From NCBI RefSeq assembly GCF_000002075.1, contig NW_004797355.1:1444504-1508503 (forward strand): DNA of 64,000 nt, read 5' to 3'. Both the position numbers and the translations under genes were made by a program. Shown piece by piece: positions 46,675 through 59,980 of this stretch. Origin of the DNA: Aplysia californica. Lineage: Eukaryota > Mollusca > Gastropoda > Aplysiida > Aplysiidae. The notes under the pieces were generated by a model that worked only from the letters and a program-made list of their open reading frames with translations, did not search any database and was not told the DNA's origin. How positions within the stretch are numbered: the stretch's first letter is position 1; every line of letters begins with the position of its first letter.

Positions 46675-47740
46675 GCAGACTTCGACAGCGTGCACAGACA
46701 AAGTCTTTGTTGCATTCTACGATCTTATGGAATCCCTTGCAAGAAAGTTGAGGTCATCAACAGCTTCTACTAAAACTTCAAGTGCGCCGTTGGAAACAGT
46801 ACTATTGCTTTTGAGGTAAAGACAGGAGTTAGACAAGGATGCAACACGTCAGCAATTCTGTTCAGCCTTGCCATTGACTGGATCATTAGGAAAACAACAA
46901 AGGATGCATCAAGAGGCATAAGGTGGACCTTCTTCTCCACCCTCGAGGATCTTGATTTTGCTGACGACCTTGCACTACTCTCCCATACCAACCAGCACAT
47001 GCAAGAAAAAACAAACCGACTCCATAAATACAGATGCCAGATTGGATTAAGAATAAGCCAGAAGAAGACAGAAGTGATGACACTGAATGTAGGCTCCCCA
47101 TCGCTGATTAGGGTGAACGCAGACCTGCCTATGACACAAATTTACGTACCTAGGCAGCATAATTAAAACTGACGGCGGCACAAAGGAGGACATCATGAAC
47201 AGACAAGGCAAGATCTGTACACAGAAGCATGAACAACATCTGGAAGTCAGGACAGTTCAGTATACAGACCAAGTTAAAACTGTATAACAGCTGTGTACTA
47301 TCCATACTCCTATATGGACCTGAATGCTGGAGGATGACTGATCACGACCATGCCAAGTTATCTTCTTTTCATACAACCAACTTACGCCAAATCCTCCAAA
47401 TCTTTCGGCCCAACAAGAATTCCAACGCAGATCTTTTACGGAAAAGTAGGCAAGAGGACATGACCACCATAATAACAAGGAGAAGATGGAGATGGATTGG
47501 GTATTTTCTGAGAAGAGAACATACTCTATTGTAAAGACTGCCCTTCACTGGACACCCGAAGGACATCGCAAGAGGGGAAGACTCAAAGTGACCTGGAGAC
47601 GCACAGTAGAGTCTAAAATGAAGTCCTGGAACCATTCGAGGGGGACGTTGACCAAGATTGCCCAAAACAGACAGAACTGGAGATTCTTTGTTGCAGCCCT
47701 AAACGCCAGATGGCATGGCGGGTAGTAAGTAAGTAAGAAG
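46675..47740 (+). mobile_element. LINE fragment with reverse-transcriptase core
   Basis: 5'-truncated. It opens with DFDSVHRQSLCCILRSYGIP, then VKTGVRQGC, the catalytic FADD at about 46957-46968 (LEDLDFADDLALLSHT), QKKTEVMTLN, ILLYGPECWRMTD and RRRWRWIGYFLRREH. It ends with NRQNWRFFVAALNARWHGG and a stop, followed by a short (TAAG)n tail at 47724. Several frameshifts and a stop after FYSV-type sequence show it is dead. A near-complete C-terminal half of an endonuclease/RT LINE. Confidence 0.87.
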
Positions 47741-48651
47741 GCAGACTGCTTCCACCCTGCCTATCGCTACTGGGCCGACCCAGGTTGAATAGAACATCCT
47801 GACAGACAGATGGAGATACTCGATTATTAAAAGAAAACTTCCCCACTCAGGAATGGAACTCATGTCTTTTGTTTGTAACGACTGGTGCCAGATTGTACCT
47901 TTGAAGACACGGAAAAAGGTACTGGTATGTCCAGTGAGCTTTCTGTCCCAAGTAGAACATTTAACCCTGTCTGTAAGCCCTGGGGTAATTTTGTACCCCC
48001 GGAGTTGTATTCTTCACATTTTAGAATACTTCTAGTGCGAAGATCTCTTTTGAAACTTTCAGTATTTCTTTAAAAAATCATTTAGACAGACTGCTATGCA
48101 AAGTGTACAGATCGGACTGACGAGTAAATTTCCTCTTTGAAAAGTGGTGGCACAGAGTTCCCCACATCGTATGGGTACGATAGTAAAACACGACGCACGG
48201 ATAGGGTGAAGTGGAAAATCAGTGTTCCCAGAGCAAATAAATTGATCTCTATCATCAGTCGTGTTTTCTTCATATTATCTTCGGAAACAATCTCTACCTC
48301 TAGCTCGATAAGGTAAACACAAGTTTAAAAGCACTGAGCGCCTCACAGCAAACAAACAAAAAAATACCCAAAACAAAACAATATGTACAGAAAAGAAACA
48401 AACAGCATTTATCCTGTACATGACTGAGAAATTCTGCATATTATTTGAAAAGATCTTGTTTAAAAAAATTACTCATAACATACATAATATAAAGATGAGA
48501 CTGACTTTGAAAAGGATGATTTTCTGCATGAAAAATGCCAAAACCACACAAAAGCTTTTGAACGTAAGTTACCATATTTTATTACAGGACAGATCAAGCA
48601 ACATAAATAATCTCACGAGGATGAAGTGGCAAACGCTCAAAAAGAAGCTTA
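47741..48651. other. Non-coding stretch, nothing recognised
   Basis: No recognised coding or repeat content. Confidence 0.4.
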
Positions 48652-48820
48652 TTAACACTTTGCTGTCACATCTCGCCGATCGGCAAGAATGCCGAACTTC
48701 CGCTCCCGTCACAAACGTTGATCTGCAATGTTTACCACCCAGTTTTTTCGGATTTCCCCCAAAATGCTTGTGATGGCAAGGGTTTTTAACTATATGAACC
48801 TTGTGATGGCAAAGCGTTAA
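48652..48820. mobile_element. Short TTAA-flanked MITE
   Basis: TTAA at 48652-48655 and 48817-48820 around 161 bp with ends CACTTTGCTGTCACA and, inverted, CGCTTTGCCATCACA (12 of 15 matching). A second GTGATGGCAAG word lies inside. This fits a piggyBac-type MITE. Confidence 0.7.
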
Positions 48821-48930
48821 AAAAAAAGGGGGAAAAAAGTGAAAAGAATAGAGTTCATTCGCAAGTATAGATCAGATGAGCAAACATACCGAGAAAAAGT
48901 ATGTTCACCAACATGATTTTTAGTTTTGTA

Positions 48931-49323
48931 GAGTTTTTACAGCACTTGCAACTGCATAAGGTCATAAGAGCGCCAAGGGGTGGATGTCAACGAAGAAGTC
49001 CAAATAGGGAATCAGGCTTTCTCTGCTCACCTCTCTAGCCTCAACAGCACAAAGTCTGCTTCGACTATCAAGGCATCCCGGGAATAGTAAGCTCACAAGA
49101 GAGTGACAAACATACAAAAAAAGTAGAGAAAAAATGACGATAGTAAGAATTAGGAAAGAAAAAGCAGCAGTTCCCCGCATGCAGTTCAGACACAGTAATG
49201 AGCATGACATTGATGAATCAGCCCATTTACAATTCTACTGAGCATTATACAAGAACATGTTAATGTCCCCCCCCCTTTGGGAATGGCCTAAAGACACTTC
49301 AGCTAGCAGCACCTCCCCGGGGG
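48931..49323 (-). repeat. SINE-like dispersed repeat, copy 2
   Basis: Same content and orientation as 45293-45665, with more substitutions in the shared domain (TTTACAGCACTTGCAACTGC). Followed by G-runs at 49366-49391. Confidence 0.75.
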
Positions 49324-49329
49324 AACACT

Positions 49330-51759
49330 GATAGGAAAAAGATACTTCCTCTCTTTACTCAATGTAGGGGGAGGGGGAGGGGGGGGGGGGTTAGAAATGA
49401 CAGAGTGTCTTAGGCAGTGACCTGTTGCTAGTCTATTCATTTGACTGAAATCTTTTTGTTATGCACCATAGAGACAAAATTGAGAAAATGTTCCTTTTCA
49501 TATTACGGCACAGTCAGTTCTGAAAGCACTTCTTTTTTAAAGAATTGAAACAGACACCCATTGCTCTCCGTTCATATCATTATGAATAAAAAATTCTAGA
49601 GGTAAATGCTTATATGCTACTACTAGCTATTATTAAATGCAACTGAAAAAAAATGACAAGCATACACTGAAATACCTACAACTTGTGTGAAGAAAGCAAT
49701 TACCATGCACAGCAGCACATCATTATCATGACCATAGTATTTACAAGACAATAATGACAAATCTAATTCTCCAAAATGCATAATTTATCCTTTTTTAAAA
49801 AGATCATAGGGATATAATCACTGTACACACAAGGATAGTCACATGACAACAAAACAAAAATGAAGTGGAATGCATCAGTATCACAAAAAAAGAGGATTTT
49901 TCCCTTGACAGCAACAATGACTGGAACATAACTCAAAGAAACTGATACGACATTTGAACTCAAAGTATGTTCATAATACACTTTTCATTCAACACAACTT
50001 TACTTTATTACATCAGTTGTTTTCTCCCTTGTGTTGTTTTATCTTTTGCAGTGATCATAATGTCCATTTATATTTTTGATAAGTGTAACAGTTCAACAAT
50101 CACAGCTGTTAGTAGTATTAGTCTTACTCATACTACACAAATGAGAAATGTAAAGATTATTAAAGTTAAAGATGGTTAATTCTTCAAAACTAAAATTGGT
50201 TACTGGTATCTACAGATGATAAAAAAATTCTTCAAATGTTCATCAAGATCACTGCAAATAATAAAGAGCAGTTGGGGAAAGTAACAAGATGTAATGTTGG
50301 CCCTGCATAATTAAATCAATGCTGATCAAATTATGAAAATGATGTAAGCATAATGAATGTCCTTTGAAAACAAAACATATCTTGCACACACATTTACAAT
50401 TAAATCAATCTTACACAAAACAATTTACATTGACCACTGAGGGAAGGCAACAGCAAAAAACATTTTCAGCAAAGAAGGGGTTATTAAGAATTCAGAATAG
50501 TTTTGCATCTAAAAGCTGAAGCAGTTTGACTGCAAACTGCAAGCTACAGTTAGAAGATTTGGAAAAGTATAACTCCAATTAACACAAATCAAAACAAGGC
50601 AACAAGACCTGCCATTGTATTGTAATGTCTAAGATAGCGCTTGCTTTAACATGTATACAGTTTATTTCATTTTTCTAATGCACAGCAGTAGATTTAAGAT
50701 TGATCAGTCTGAGATGAGTGTTTCTTTAGTATCAGTAGTGGGATTTTTTTTTTTTCTCCAACTGGTTTACACTTTATTAAGAGATACTTTTGTGTCCAAC
50801 CATTTATGCTGCACGTACTTGTACATTTACACATAAAAACACACTCTCAACAGGCACAATGTAACAGGCCGAGAAGAAAAAAAAAATTATTAGGAAAGAA
50901 CAATGAGGCAAAAGAATCACTGCAATTAAAAGTGAACAAAGAAAATTATTTATGCTTTGATGAAGGCACAGTATTGTGGGACTTGCACATTGAACAAAAC
51001 ATCAATGAAAACACACCAACAAAACTATGCAAAAGGTTTTGGTCCGTGTACAAATATGCTCATCAAAAGTGGGGCAGTGGGGTAGAAATTTTAAGAAAGA
51101 TGCTTGTCTAACAGTCTGAACCCTTGCCCTGTTCAAAATTCTGCAGAATCATACATGACTATTCAAAGTGGGTCTGAAAGATTTACTTACACAGGGTCCC
51201 ATGGAGCTGTAAAAATACCAGACAATCTTAGAAGTGATAAAGCCTAAAGGATTCCAATTATTGAAAGAGACTTTACACCTACACAAACCAAAGTATATTT
51301 CTGAACAAAAAATAAATAAGATTAAATTTTATGACAGAAAAATAAAAACAAATTTAATATCTATTATCTATTTGTGGTGGCTGAATTTTGCTATTCAAAG
51401 GCTGCATCGATCGACATGCGGTTTTCGCCAAAAGATTCTTTAAAATATTCTTGGTTTTTTCAGTTTTGAGACAGTTTTGCTGCAAAAAGCTAATTTTTTT
51501 TATTTCGCCGATCGCTTTTGTAGGCCGACGCTTCTATCTCTGTAATTTTAGAAAATCCGCCAGGTTTGTTTATTTCAACTCGTACTTTCTTTTGATACTA
51601 TCGCGCATTGTCGCGCAATACTGAGCACTATTTTAAGTGTGCGACCTGTATAGATCTAGCCTCATGTTTTCTTTTTTTACTTGGTGCTAAATTCGACAGT
51701 GATCCTTTCCTTTGATGCCCATCATCGTTTTTTCAGGACTCCTTTGTCAAATTCTTTTT
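49330..51759. other. Non-coding stretch, nothing recognised
   Basis: AT-rich sequence. Short frames (for example at 50806-51111) contain no motif I recognise. The last 300 bp lead into the Helitron. Confidence 0.4.
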
Positions 51760-54700
51760 CTTGCTACTGGGAACAACGTCAACAGGTCTTAGATTAGAAT
51801 CTAGATCAAGATCTAGACAGCACCTGGCCATCCTGAAAAGAAAACGACGTTCTGCAGTTGGAACACCTTGCGCTTGCAAAGGTCGAGGTGGTCTAGATCA
51901 ACAACTAAATGATGGGGACTCTCTAGATCTAAATCTCTCAAAAGCATTCCTCTACAGTGTCAATTCGTTTTAGTACGAGTGCTACATTGGGGAACTGACA
52001 ACACAGTGTACACACTGCCCGGCCATAAGACTTCCATATGAAACACAATGTATGTGCAGTAGCAATGGCAAAGTTCATCTGCATGCATTTCCAAAACCAC
52101 CTCCTGAACTGCAAATCCTTCTGTCTGGTGCGTCGACACTGTCCACTCACTTTCTGGAGAAAATCAGGCTGAACAACAATTGCTTTCAGCTCACATCCAA
52201 GGGCTATAGCGATGCAACCCTCAAAGGAGGGAATCCACAGTTTCGCGCACAGGGTCAAATATATCATCGTATTGGCTCTCTCCTTCCTGCCACCCAAAAT
52301 AAGCATTCATTTCTACAAGTTTATTTCATGGAAAGTGAAGCAGCCTCAGAGCGCAGAAACAGTCTTTTCCAAGGACTTGAGCCTGGGATAATTTCTGATC
52401 TTCAAGCCATGTTGCATTGCCATAATTTGTATGTCATACATCTGAAAAGTGCATATTATGAATTCGCACGCTCACATTTCGACTCTTATGTCATCGTTAA
52501 CAGTGAAAAGGCAAGGCCCTCTGGAGTGTATGAAAGAAGATTTAATGCTCCATCGTCTTCACGTGATGTCACTATTTCCATGCCAAATGATCCTGTGGGT
52601 CAATGAGATATTGTTCTCCACATACGTAATGACAAGTGTAAGCGTATCAGTGAGCTGTACAAGGCGTATGATCCTCTTCAATATCCTCTACTTTTCCCCT
52701 TTCGGTACAGATGGATGGAATCTTCAGTTGAAACTCACCAGCAGACATAAAATCACAGAGCTGCAGTACTACTGTTTTCATTTTCTCATTAGACCAAACA
52801 ATTATACATTGTGAGCCAAAAAACTATATCAACAGTTTATTGTTGACGCATATGTGAAAAGTGAATGTAGCCGTCTTCAATTCATCTGTTTTCAACAAGG
52901 CAGATGAAGAGCTGACAACTACGGTGAACTTCGAGATACCGCTTCACACCAAGACAATGCAGACCCCACTAACCTTGGACAAAGAATCATTTTGCCATCT
53001 TCCTACACTGGAGGTCCACAGTATATGTTTGAGAAACAGAAAGATGCCATGTGCTATGTGCGGAAATATGGGTGTTCAGATCTGTTCATAACAGTAACGA
53101 CATACCTCAAATGGCCTGAAATTGTTGAAAATCTATCAGAGAATCAACAGCCTCATGATCGACCAGATCTGATCGTGAGAGTCTTCAAACAAAAACTGAA
53201 TAAAGCAATGGCTTTAATGAAAGACGGCTGCTTTGGGACCCTGCAGGCATGGCTCTACTCCATTGAATTTCAAAAGAGAGGATTCTTCTCTGGCTGAAGG
53301 AGGATGCAAAAATTTGACCTGACCTCATTGATAGAGTAGTTTCTGCAGAACTACCAGACAAAGACTTACATCTGGAACTCTATTCTATTGTGACCAAGCC
53401 ATTTAAATCCAAACTCGTCGTGCATGAAAGATGGAAAATGCACCAAGAAATATCCAATGCCATGCCAGCACCAAACAGAAGGTGGTAATGACAGCTATCC
53501 AAAGTACAGGAGATGGAGTCCAGACAACGATGGCAATACAACAATCAAAGTTGTGAGCATGAGAGATGTGTCTGCTGACAATAGGTGGGTTGAACCTTTT
53601 AATCCATTGTTGCTAATGCAGCTGAAATGTCATGTGAACGTTGAAATTTGTTCTTCAACACAATGCATCAAGTATGTTCTAAAATATGTGTGCACAAAAG
53701 AGTGGACCAGGCAACGTTTCAACTTCAGCATGAAAGTCGAAGGGATGAAGTATCAAACTTTGTCAACGCAAGGTACACTGGCAGTACTGAGGCTGCATGG
53801 CGTATTTTTTAATTCCCCCTTACGGAGCGACACCCTGCAGTTGTGCAACAGTCTGTCCATTTGGAAAAAGGACAACATGTTTATTTCAATGAAGAAACTG
53901 TCATGAATGTTGCAGCTGCCCCTCCACCCACAACAACTGTAACAGCTTTTTTCTGTCTTTGTGAAAGTGACAATTTAGCAAAACCTTTAGTGTATGTGGA
54001 TATCCCCAGCTACTGTACACGGAATACTACGTCAAAGTCCTGGACGCAAAAGAGGTGACAGGGAGGAAGAGAATGGACATGAAGTGTTTGAAACTCTCAC
54101 CATTGGAAGAATGTTCATTGTTAGTCCAAAACAGGGGGAGTGCTTTTTTCTCCGCTTCCTGTGGACAGTTGTGAAAGGCCCTACTTCTTTCAAGAGTCTT
54201 AGATATTTTGAAGGTCCTGAACTGGCAATATACAAGGAAGCATGCATTTCCCATGGATTACTGGAACATGACTACGCACATCAAAAGACACTCCAAGAAG
54301 CAGCTGCAAGTCATCATCCACAATCCTTAAGGACTCTTTTTGCTATTCTCTTAGTTCACACACTACAAGCCAAACCAGCAGAACTTTGGAATGACTTTGA
54401 ATCTCCGCTCTGTGAAGACTTTATCCATCAGAGCTTTATAGTTGAGCAATCAAAACCTATGGCCCTAATAAGTATTGAGGACATTGTTTTGTCTATGAAT
54501 GGTGACGCTCTTGAGACTTTCGGTTTGCCAAAACCAGACCGCCAAGTTTCACTTAACAGTGCAGTGGAAACTGAGTATGCATATGATATTCAGCAGGAAA
54601 AAGAGACTGTGGAAGAGAACATAAATATGTTGACCTCAGAGCAGAATGACGTCTATACCAGCATTAATGAAGCTATTGACAACCAACAAGGAGGAATATA

Positions 54701-56007
54701 CTTCTTGGATGCACCAGGAGGATGCGGAAAGACGTTTCTCATTAACACATTGCTGGCTTCACAAAGGGCACAAGGTAGAATAGCTATTGCGATTGCAAGT
54801 AGTGTTTTGGCAGCAACACTCCTTCCTGGCAGATGAACTGTTCACAAGACGTTCAAAGTACCTCTCAAAGTCACAAAATCAGAACAACCAATGTGCTCCA
54901 TCAAAAAGGGATCTGCACTGGCAATGCTGATTCGAGAGGCAACTGTTTTGATCATCCATGAAGCTCCAATGCTATACAAAAAGGTAATTGAAGCCCTTGA
55001 CCGCACATTTCAAGACCTGCGATCCTCAGAACCAGTGATGGGTGGTCTCCTCATATTGATGTGTGGGGATTTCAGACAGATCCTTCCTATGATTCCACAA
55101 GGCACAAGAGCAAACGTTGTGAACGCCAGTTTGAAAAAGTCACAGCTGTGGGAGCATGTTCATACATTCAAGCTAACGTAGAATATGAGAGTTCTCATGA
55201 ATGACGGGGATTCAATGTTTTCCTGATCTGCTTTTGAAAGTAGGCGATGGACAACTTATTTCTCAGACCTCTGAACCAGATGTCATATCACTAAGTGACT
55301 TTAGAAATGAGGTTGGAAATATCGATGCGCTGATCGACAATGTGTTCCCAACCTTCTCACAGAATCATGTAAATCCGGTGTGGTTAACTGACAGAGCGAT
55401 TCTAAGTGCTTTAAACGAGACAGTGACCAAAACTAACAACAATTTGTTAGATACATTATCAACACCTGAGATGACCTACATTTCAATCAATAGAATGGTG
55501 AATGACGGAGAATCAGTACAGTATCCATTTGAATTTCTAAATTCCATTGAAATTTCGGGACTCCCCCCTCACTCCCTGCAGCTGAAGATGGGAATGCCTG
55601 TCATGTTGATGCGCTCATTGAAACCACCTGAGCTCATCAAAGGAACATGATGTGTTGTGGTCAGTTGTTCCCCCAATGGAGCCGAAGTTTAAACTGTCGC
55701 CGGTGCATACAAAGGACAGCGTCATTTCATTCCCCGCATACCACTTGAACCATCCGACACACAGCTGCCATTCAAGTTCCAGCATCCACAATTACCGCTT
55801 CGACCCTGCTTCGCCATGACCATCAACAAGGCGCAGGGCCAAACACTCAAATGTGTGGGACTGAATCTCACGCAGCCTGTTTTTCCTCATGGCATGCTGT
55901 ACGTCGTCCAGTTCAGAACTGGGGATAAGAACAACATTTACCACCTGGCACCACATGGACTAACACCCAACGTGGTCTACACCGAGGTCCTCTACAGTTG
56001 GCGGTGA
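51760..56007 (+). mobile_element. Decayed Helitron Rep-helicase gene
   Basis: Plain rolling-circle DNA transposon. Order along the plus strand: a cysteine-rich N-terminal finger (CTHCPAIRLPYETQC, near 52000) and the helitron-like N-terminal domain (QFRAQGQIYHRIGSLLP, near 52240); the DPLQYPLLFPFGTDGW block (near 52670); Rep sequence with ILPSSYTGGPQYMFEKQKDA and ITVTTYLKWPEI (52985-53125), and KYVLKYVCTK with the paired tyrosines (near 53670). Then a PIF1-type helicase: Walker A GGCGKT near 54719, Walker B-like LIIHEAPML near 54950, DFRQILPMIPQG near 55070, and TINKAQGQTLKCVGLNL near 55817, ending at a stop at 56005-56007. The HUH metal-binding block expected between EFQKRG and ILLWLK (about 53278-53295) is missing, and several stops and frameshifts occur. 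Termini (5' TC, 3' hairpin plus CTRR) were not located. Confidence 0.92.
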
Positions 56008-59000
56008 GTAAATTAATTAAATCTGTTGTTGTGCTAAACACAAACTGAGTACCTGTTCATCCCGTTCAGCTAGTTATTTTTAAGGGACACTAGGTACAGC
56101 TGAAGGGAGTTTTTTTGTTTGAGATCTAAAGTAAGTATACTGGGCTTCCCAATAACCAAAATGGGTCAAGAAACAGAAACACACTATCCCTATATGATTT
56201 CACTGTCAATTTTCTGAATTCTTCAGATGCAAAGGGTTCGACAGACCAAAATTTGCGCAAATTCTGTACAGGGATTCTGAAAAAGGTTGAATTGATTCAG
56301 CCTAGATTTTTTAACACAGTGTTCCGGTATATACAACCTGCAAAGTACTAAAGATTTACTTTCCCAAGTCTCATACTTTTCTTGTAACTGCCCTTTTAGT
56401 GTCATATACGATACACGGACAAAAAATTGATCACAAATCAGAGTGATGCTGTCAATCGTTTTTACCCTGACAGAAAACTTATTACAATATCACAACAATC
56501 TTTTAGTATGTTGCAAACATATATCTAGAAGCAGTCATGCAAAGCGGGATTGAGCTGTGACATGTACTTTCAGAAATATCTCTGCACAGGTGACCCAACC
56601 CCCTAAAAAAATCATAATTTTGAGAAAACTGCAAAAACAAACTAATTCATACTGGTCTATTTCAACAAAATGTTCTCAAACTTGGCATATATGAGCACTT
56701 AATAGATGTCTTAGACACTTGAAAATATTTCCAATCGGTAAAGCAGATGTTGCTCTACTAAGATAGATCAAAATCGAAAAATCGGTTTTGAATACCAAAA
56801 TCGACTTTTTCTGGCTGTCAGCTACTGCCGTGGTGTACCTTAAATTAAAGTGAACACTAAGCACAAATTGGGTTCATGATCACAAAAGGCTTCACTGTCC
56901 AGTTCTAACTACACTATAAATGCCACATTAAAGAATCAGTAGACTTGAATGTGATAAACTCAGGTTCGACTCCAACATAAGTGAGATTGTGAGGAAAATT
57001 TTCAGACACTAAGCTTTTACTTGTTGAGAGAGAATTGTATACAATGCTTTTCTACTTTCCATCCCATCAAAATAAAAGCCTGAGTGTTAATAAGGGGGTC
57101 CCTGCTTTCGAGACAGCCTATGTTGAGTTGACAGGAACACAAATCTTATTTCATATCAAACATTGAACAATAAAATGAGGCAGTTGAGGCACTGAAAAGG
57201 AAAGATGAGCACAATATGAAAAAGGCATGATACGGAAAAAGATTAATGTAAAAAGAAAGAGAGCAATTCAATATTTCAATACAGGTATCCAAGAAACTGT
57301 AAAGAAATTTTTGAAAATGTTGTGTCTTATAAGAATATTGATATCATGCGTGTGCTAACTTAAATCAGTATCACGATTAGTCTCACAAAACAGAAATTAC
57401 AACAATGAATCACATGATGCATCAATAATAAGAAATACACCAATACATCAGAAGGTCAAGGTGCCAGTAAAACTCCACAGAAAAGCTAACACTGGTTAAA
57501 GACATGGAGTAAGCAAAACCAGTTAAAGAAAATAAATCATTCAGAGTTGGACTGGGACAGCCTGGAATTTCGCTACTTAAAAATGACAAAAGCATAAAAA
57601 CTGGTTTTGATTTTCATATATCTGTTCTGGAATCACTACTACAGCAATTATACCAAAATAACAAAGAGAAACTCCCATAGGCCTATTATTAATTGAAGAG
57701 TACAGATCTGACACAAACGCATAGTTACTTGTCCATGAATCTGACTGAATCATTGGTTCTAAGCAAGCATGGGGGTGGATGCTGGGAAACGATATTCTGG
57801 AGATTATCAGACTTGCAATAGCATTCTGTAACTTTTTAAAATATGTAAGAACACATTTATACTTTTTATGGCCGGGTTAATTTGCTTGTAACCATTTACC
57901 CGTTAGGCAGCTGTCCTGATGCATGCCTTGAATCCCTAAAACAAGGTAGATAATCCTCTGAAAATATTGTACTTGTTTTTAAAAAAAGTAATTTTAAAAG
58001 CTACAAAATAATCTGAGAAAAACACAACTATAATTATATTACTATATTAGAAAAAGAATACTGCTTCTAACAAGTCAGTTTCCACTGCAGTACAGTATAG
58101 GCAAGTTACCTATTTCTTCCATTATATAGTTGTGACTATCAGGTTTTCATTCGTTACCCATTTATTTCAGCAAATTAAAAGAATAATAAGCTCCTCCAGT
58201 GACTTAAAAATATGATGTAACAGTAGACCAAGAAATGAACTTGCGATGTGTTTTGTTTGGTGACATTGTTTTAGTAGGCAATTTATTGTGTATTTTTAAA
58301 GTTTCCTTGGGTTTATCCACGTTTCAACTCCATTGCACCCTTCGATAAGTCATGTTCGCTTTTAAAATTTCACACATGCACCATTCCAGGGTCAATTTCG
58401 ACCATTCAAATACTCAAAGAAAAAAACTCAACTCTACTTGCGCTTTATAGCCTCGCTTTCAGTCACATCCAATCAGACATCCTTCCTAGACCTCATAGAA
58501 ATGCATATACCACAGCAGTGATGGGTGTGCGTTGGGCGATTGAAACACTAGGCAATGCCGCTCCAGGGGCTAATCAGTAGGCTCTGTGCAACACTGCTCA
58601 AGTTGGTAAACAGTTAAACATAGACAGAATGTGGGGGAAAACAAAGATGATGAAGAGAACTCTTTTTGACTCATTGATCAACAGCATGGGTGTGTATGAT
58701 GACATTTAAAAAAGTTCCATACGTCAGTTGGTGCAAAAATTTGAGAATGTGAGCAATGGTCAATTAATGGTATGACAAGGAATGACTGGGAGAAATATGA
58801 TTGGACAAGCTGAAAAGGACACATACTTGCAAGACTGTAGAATTCAGCACAGTTTAAGACAGAGAAATTTTACAGATGATACATTGTTTACAACACCTGA
58901 TATTATTTCAATTTGATGAAAAGATATGAGAGCATCTGTATTTTAAAATGAAACAGGAATACACAGATCTTCATAGAAGGATGGAATGACACGTTACAGT

Positions 59001-59390
59001 TTCTTTTGAATCCCATAAACATTCAGAGTTATTTTTACGATCCCACAATTAAAGACAGGAGTAAAAATGAAAAATGGATGTATTATGTTAAGTTTCTTGA
59101 CAGTTCAAAATAGTCAGGACTATTCCAAAGGCAATGCTGCGTAGAAAGTAGTTAGTCTGTTTATACCAAATCCTCTGCCCAATGGGGTTTCAGCTTAGGA
59201 AAACCTTATATTCCAAAGTGGACTAATTTACGTTGGGCTTTCAGCAATGCCGAATGCACAAGTCTACAGGAATGTCACAACTCCAACTCCACACAAGCAA
59301 CCCACTAGCTGCTATGGATTTGACACTGGGAGAGGGGGATGGGGAGTTTTGGAAAGCGGAAGGAAAAGAGAATGTAGAGGAATGGAAGGA
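56008..59390. other. Non-coding stretch, nothing recognised
   Basis: AT-rich. No supported exon or repeat. It may contain the Helitron 3' end and, at its right side, distal 3' UTR of the minus-strand SAM gene. Confidence 0.4.
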
Positions 59391-59670
59391 CAAAGAAAGA
59401 GGGGAAGAGGCCTCTGTTCCTACACTTTACACATTTGGGAGGACACAAAGAAAGAGGGGAAGAGGCCTCTGTTCCTACACTTTACACATTTGGGAGGATA
59501 CAAAGAAAGAGGGGAAGAGGCCTCTGTTCCTACACTTTACACATTTGGGAGGACACAAAGAAAGAGGGGAAGAGGCCTCTGTTCCTACACTTTACACATT
59601 TGGGAGGACACAAAGAAAGAGGGGAAGAGGCCTCTGTTCCTAAACTTTACACATTTGGGAGGATACAAAG
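59391..59670. repeat. 55-bp minisatellite, about five copies
   Basis: Unit CAAAGAAAGAGGGGAAGAGG then CCTCTGTTCCTACACTTTAC and ACATTTGGGAGGACA. Copies differ at few positions (GATACA for GACACA, TAAAC for TACAC). The period is not a multiple of three, so the long open frames across it are coincidental. It lies 311 bp beyond the SAM gene stop codon, probably in its 3' UTR. Confidence 0.92.
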
Positions 59671-59980
59671 GCAGGAAACCAGCTTATAAATATTGTAAGG
59701 CCGAAACTGGTATACCTATACATATCACAGCTACAGATGCATTTTTCCATGACAGCCGGAAAATATCTGACAAGAAAGTTCCTTGACTATTCACATCAGC
59801 TATGTTTAACAGCAGTACCGATATGCCCGTCCTCCATTCCTTTACAACCAAAATCTGTTACGACCTTTTGACATGCAGAGCTGCGAAAAGCCCATACAGC
59901 TTGAATAGGTAGAGGCACAGGAATACTTGATAGATTATTGCACTTTCATTTGTGTTAGTTTGAATAAGCAACAACTTTTT

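Noticed and set aside
45293-49323. Segmental duplication of 0.38 kb, 3.6 kb apart
   Set aside because: The unit carries the shared SINE domain and diverges throughout, so two independent retroposon copies explain it better than a local duplication.
50806-51111. 101-codon open frame
   Set aside because: Lysine-rich and AT-driven composition, no motif, no splice context; treated as chance.
59233-59786. Overlapping open frames of 136 and 179 codons with a repeated LYTFGR or LHIWED motif
   Set aside because: The 55-bp minisatellite is read in different frames; no homology and not spliced to anything.
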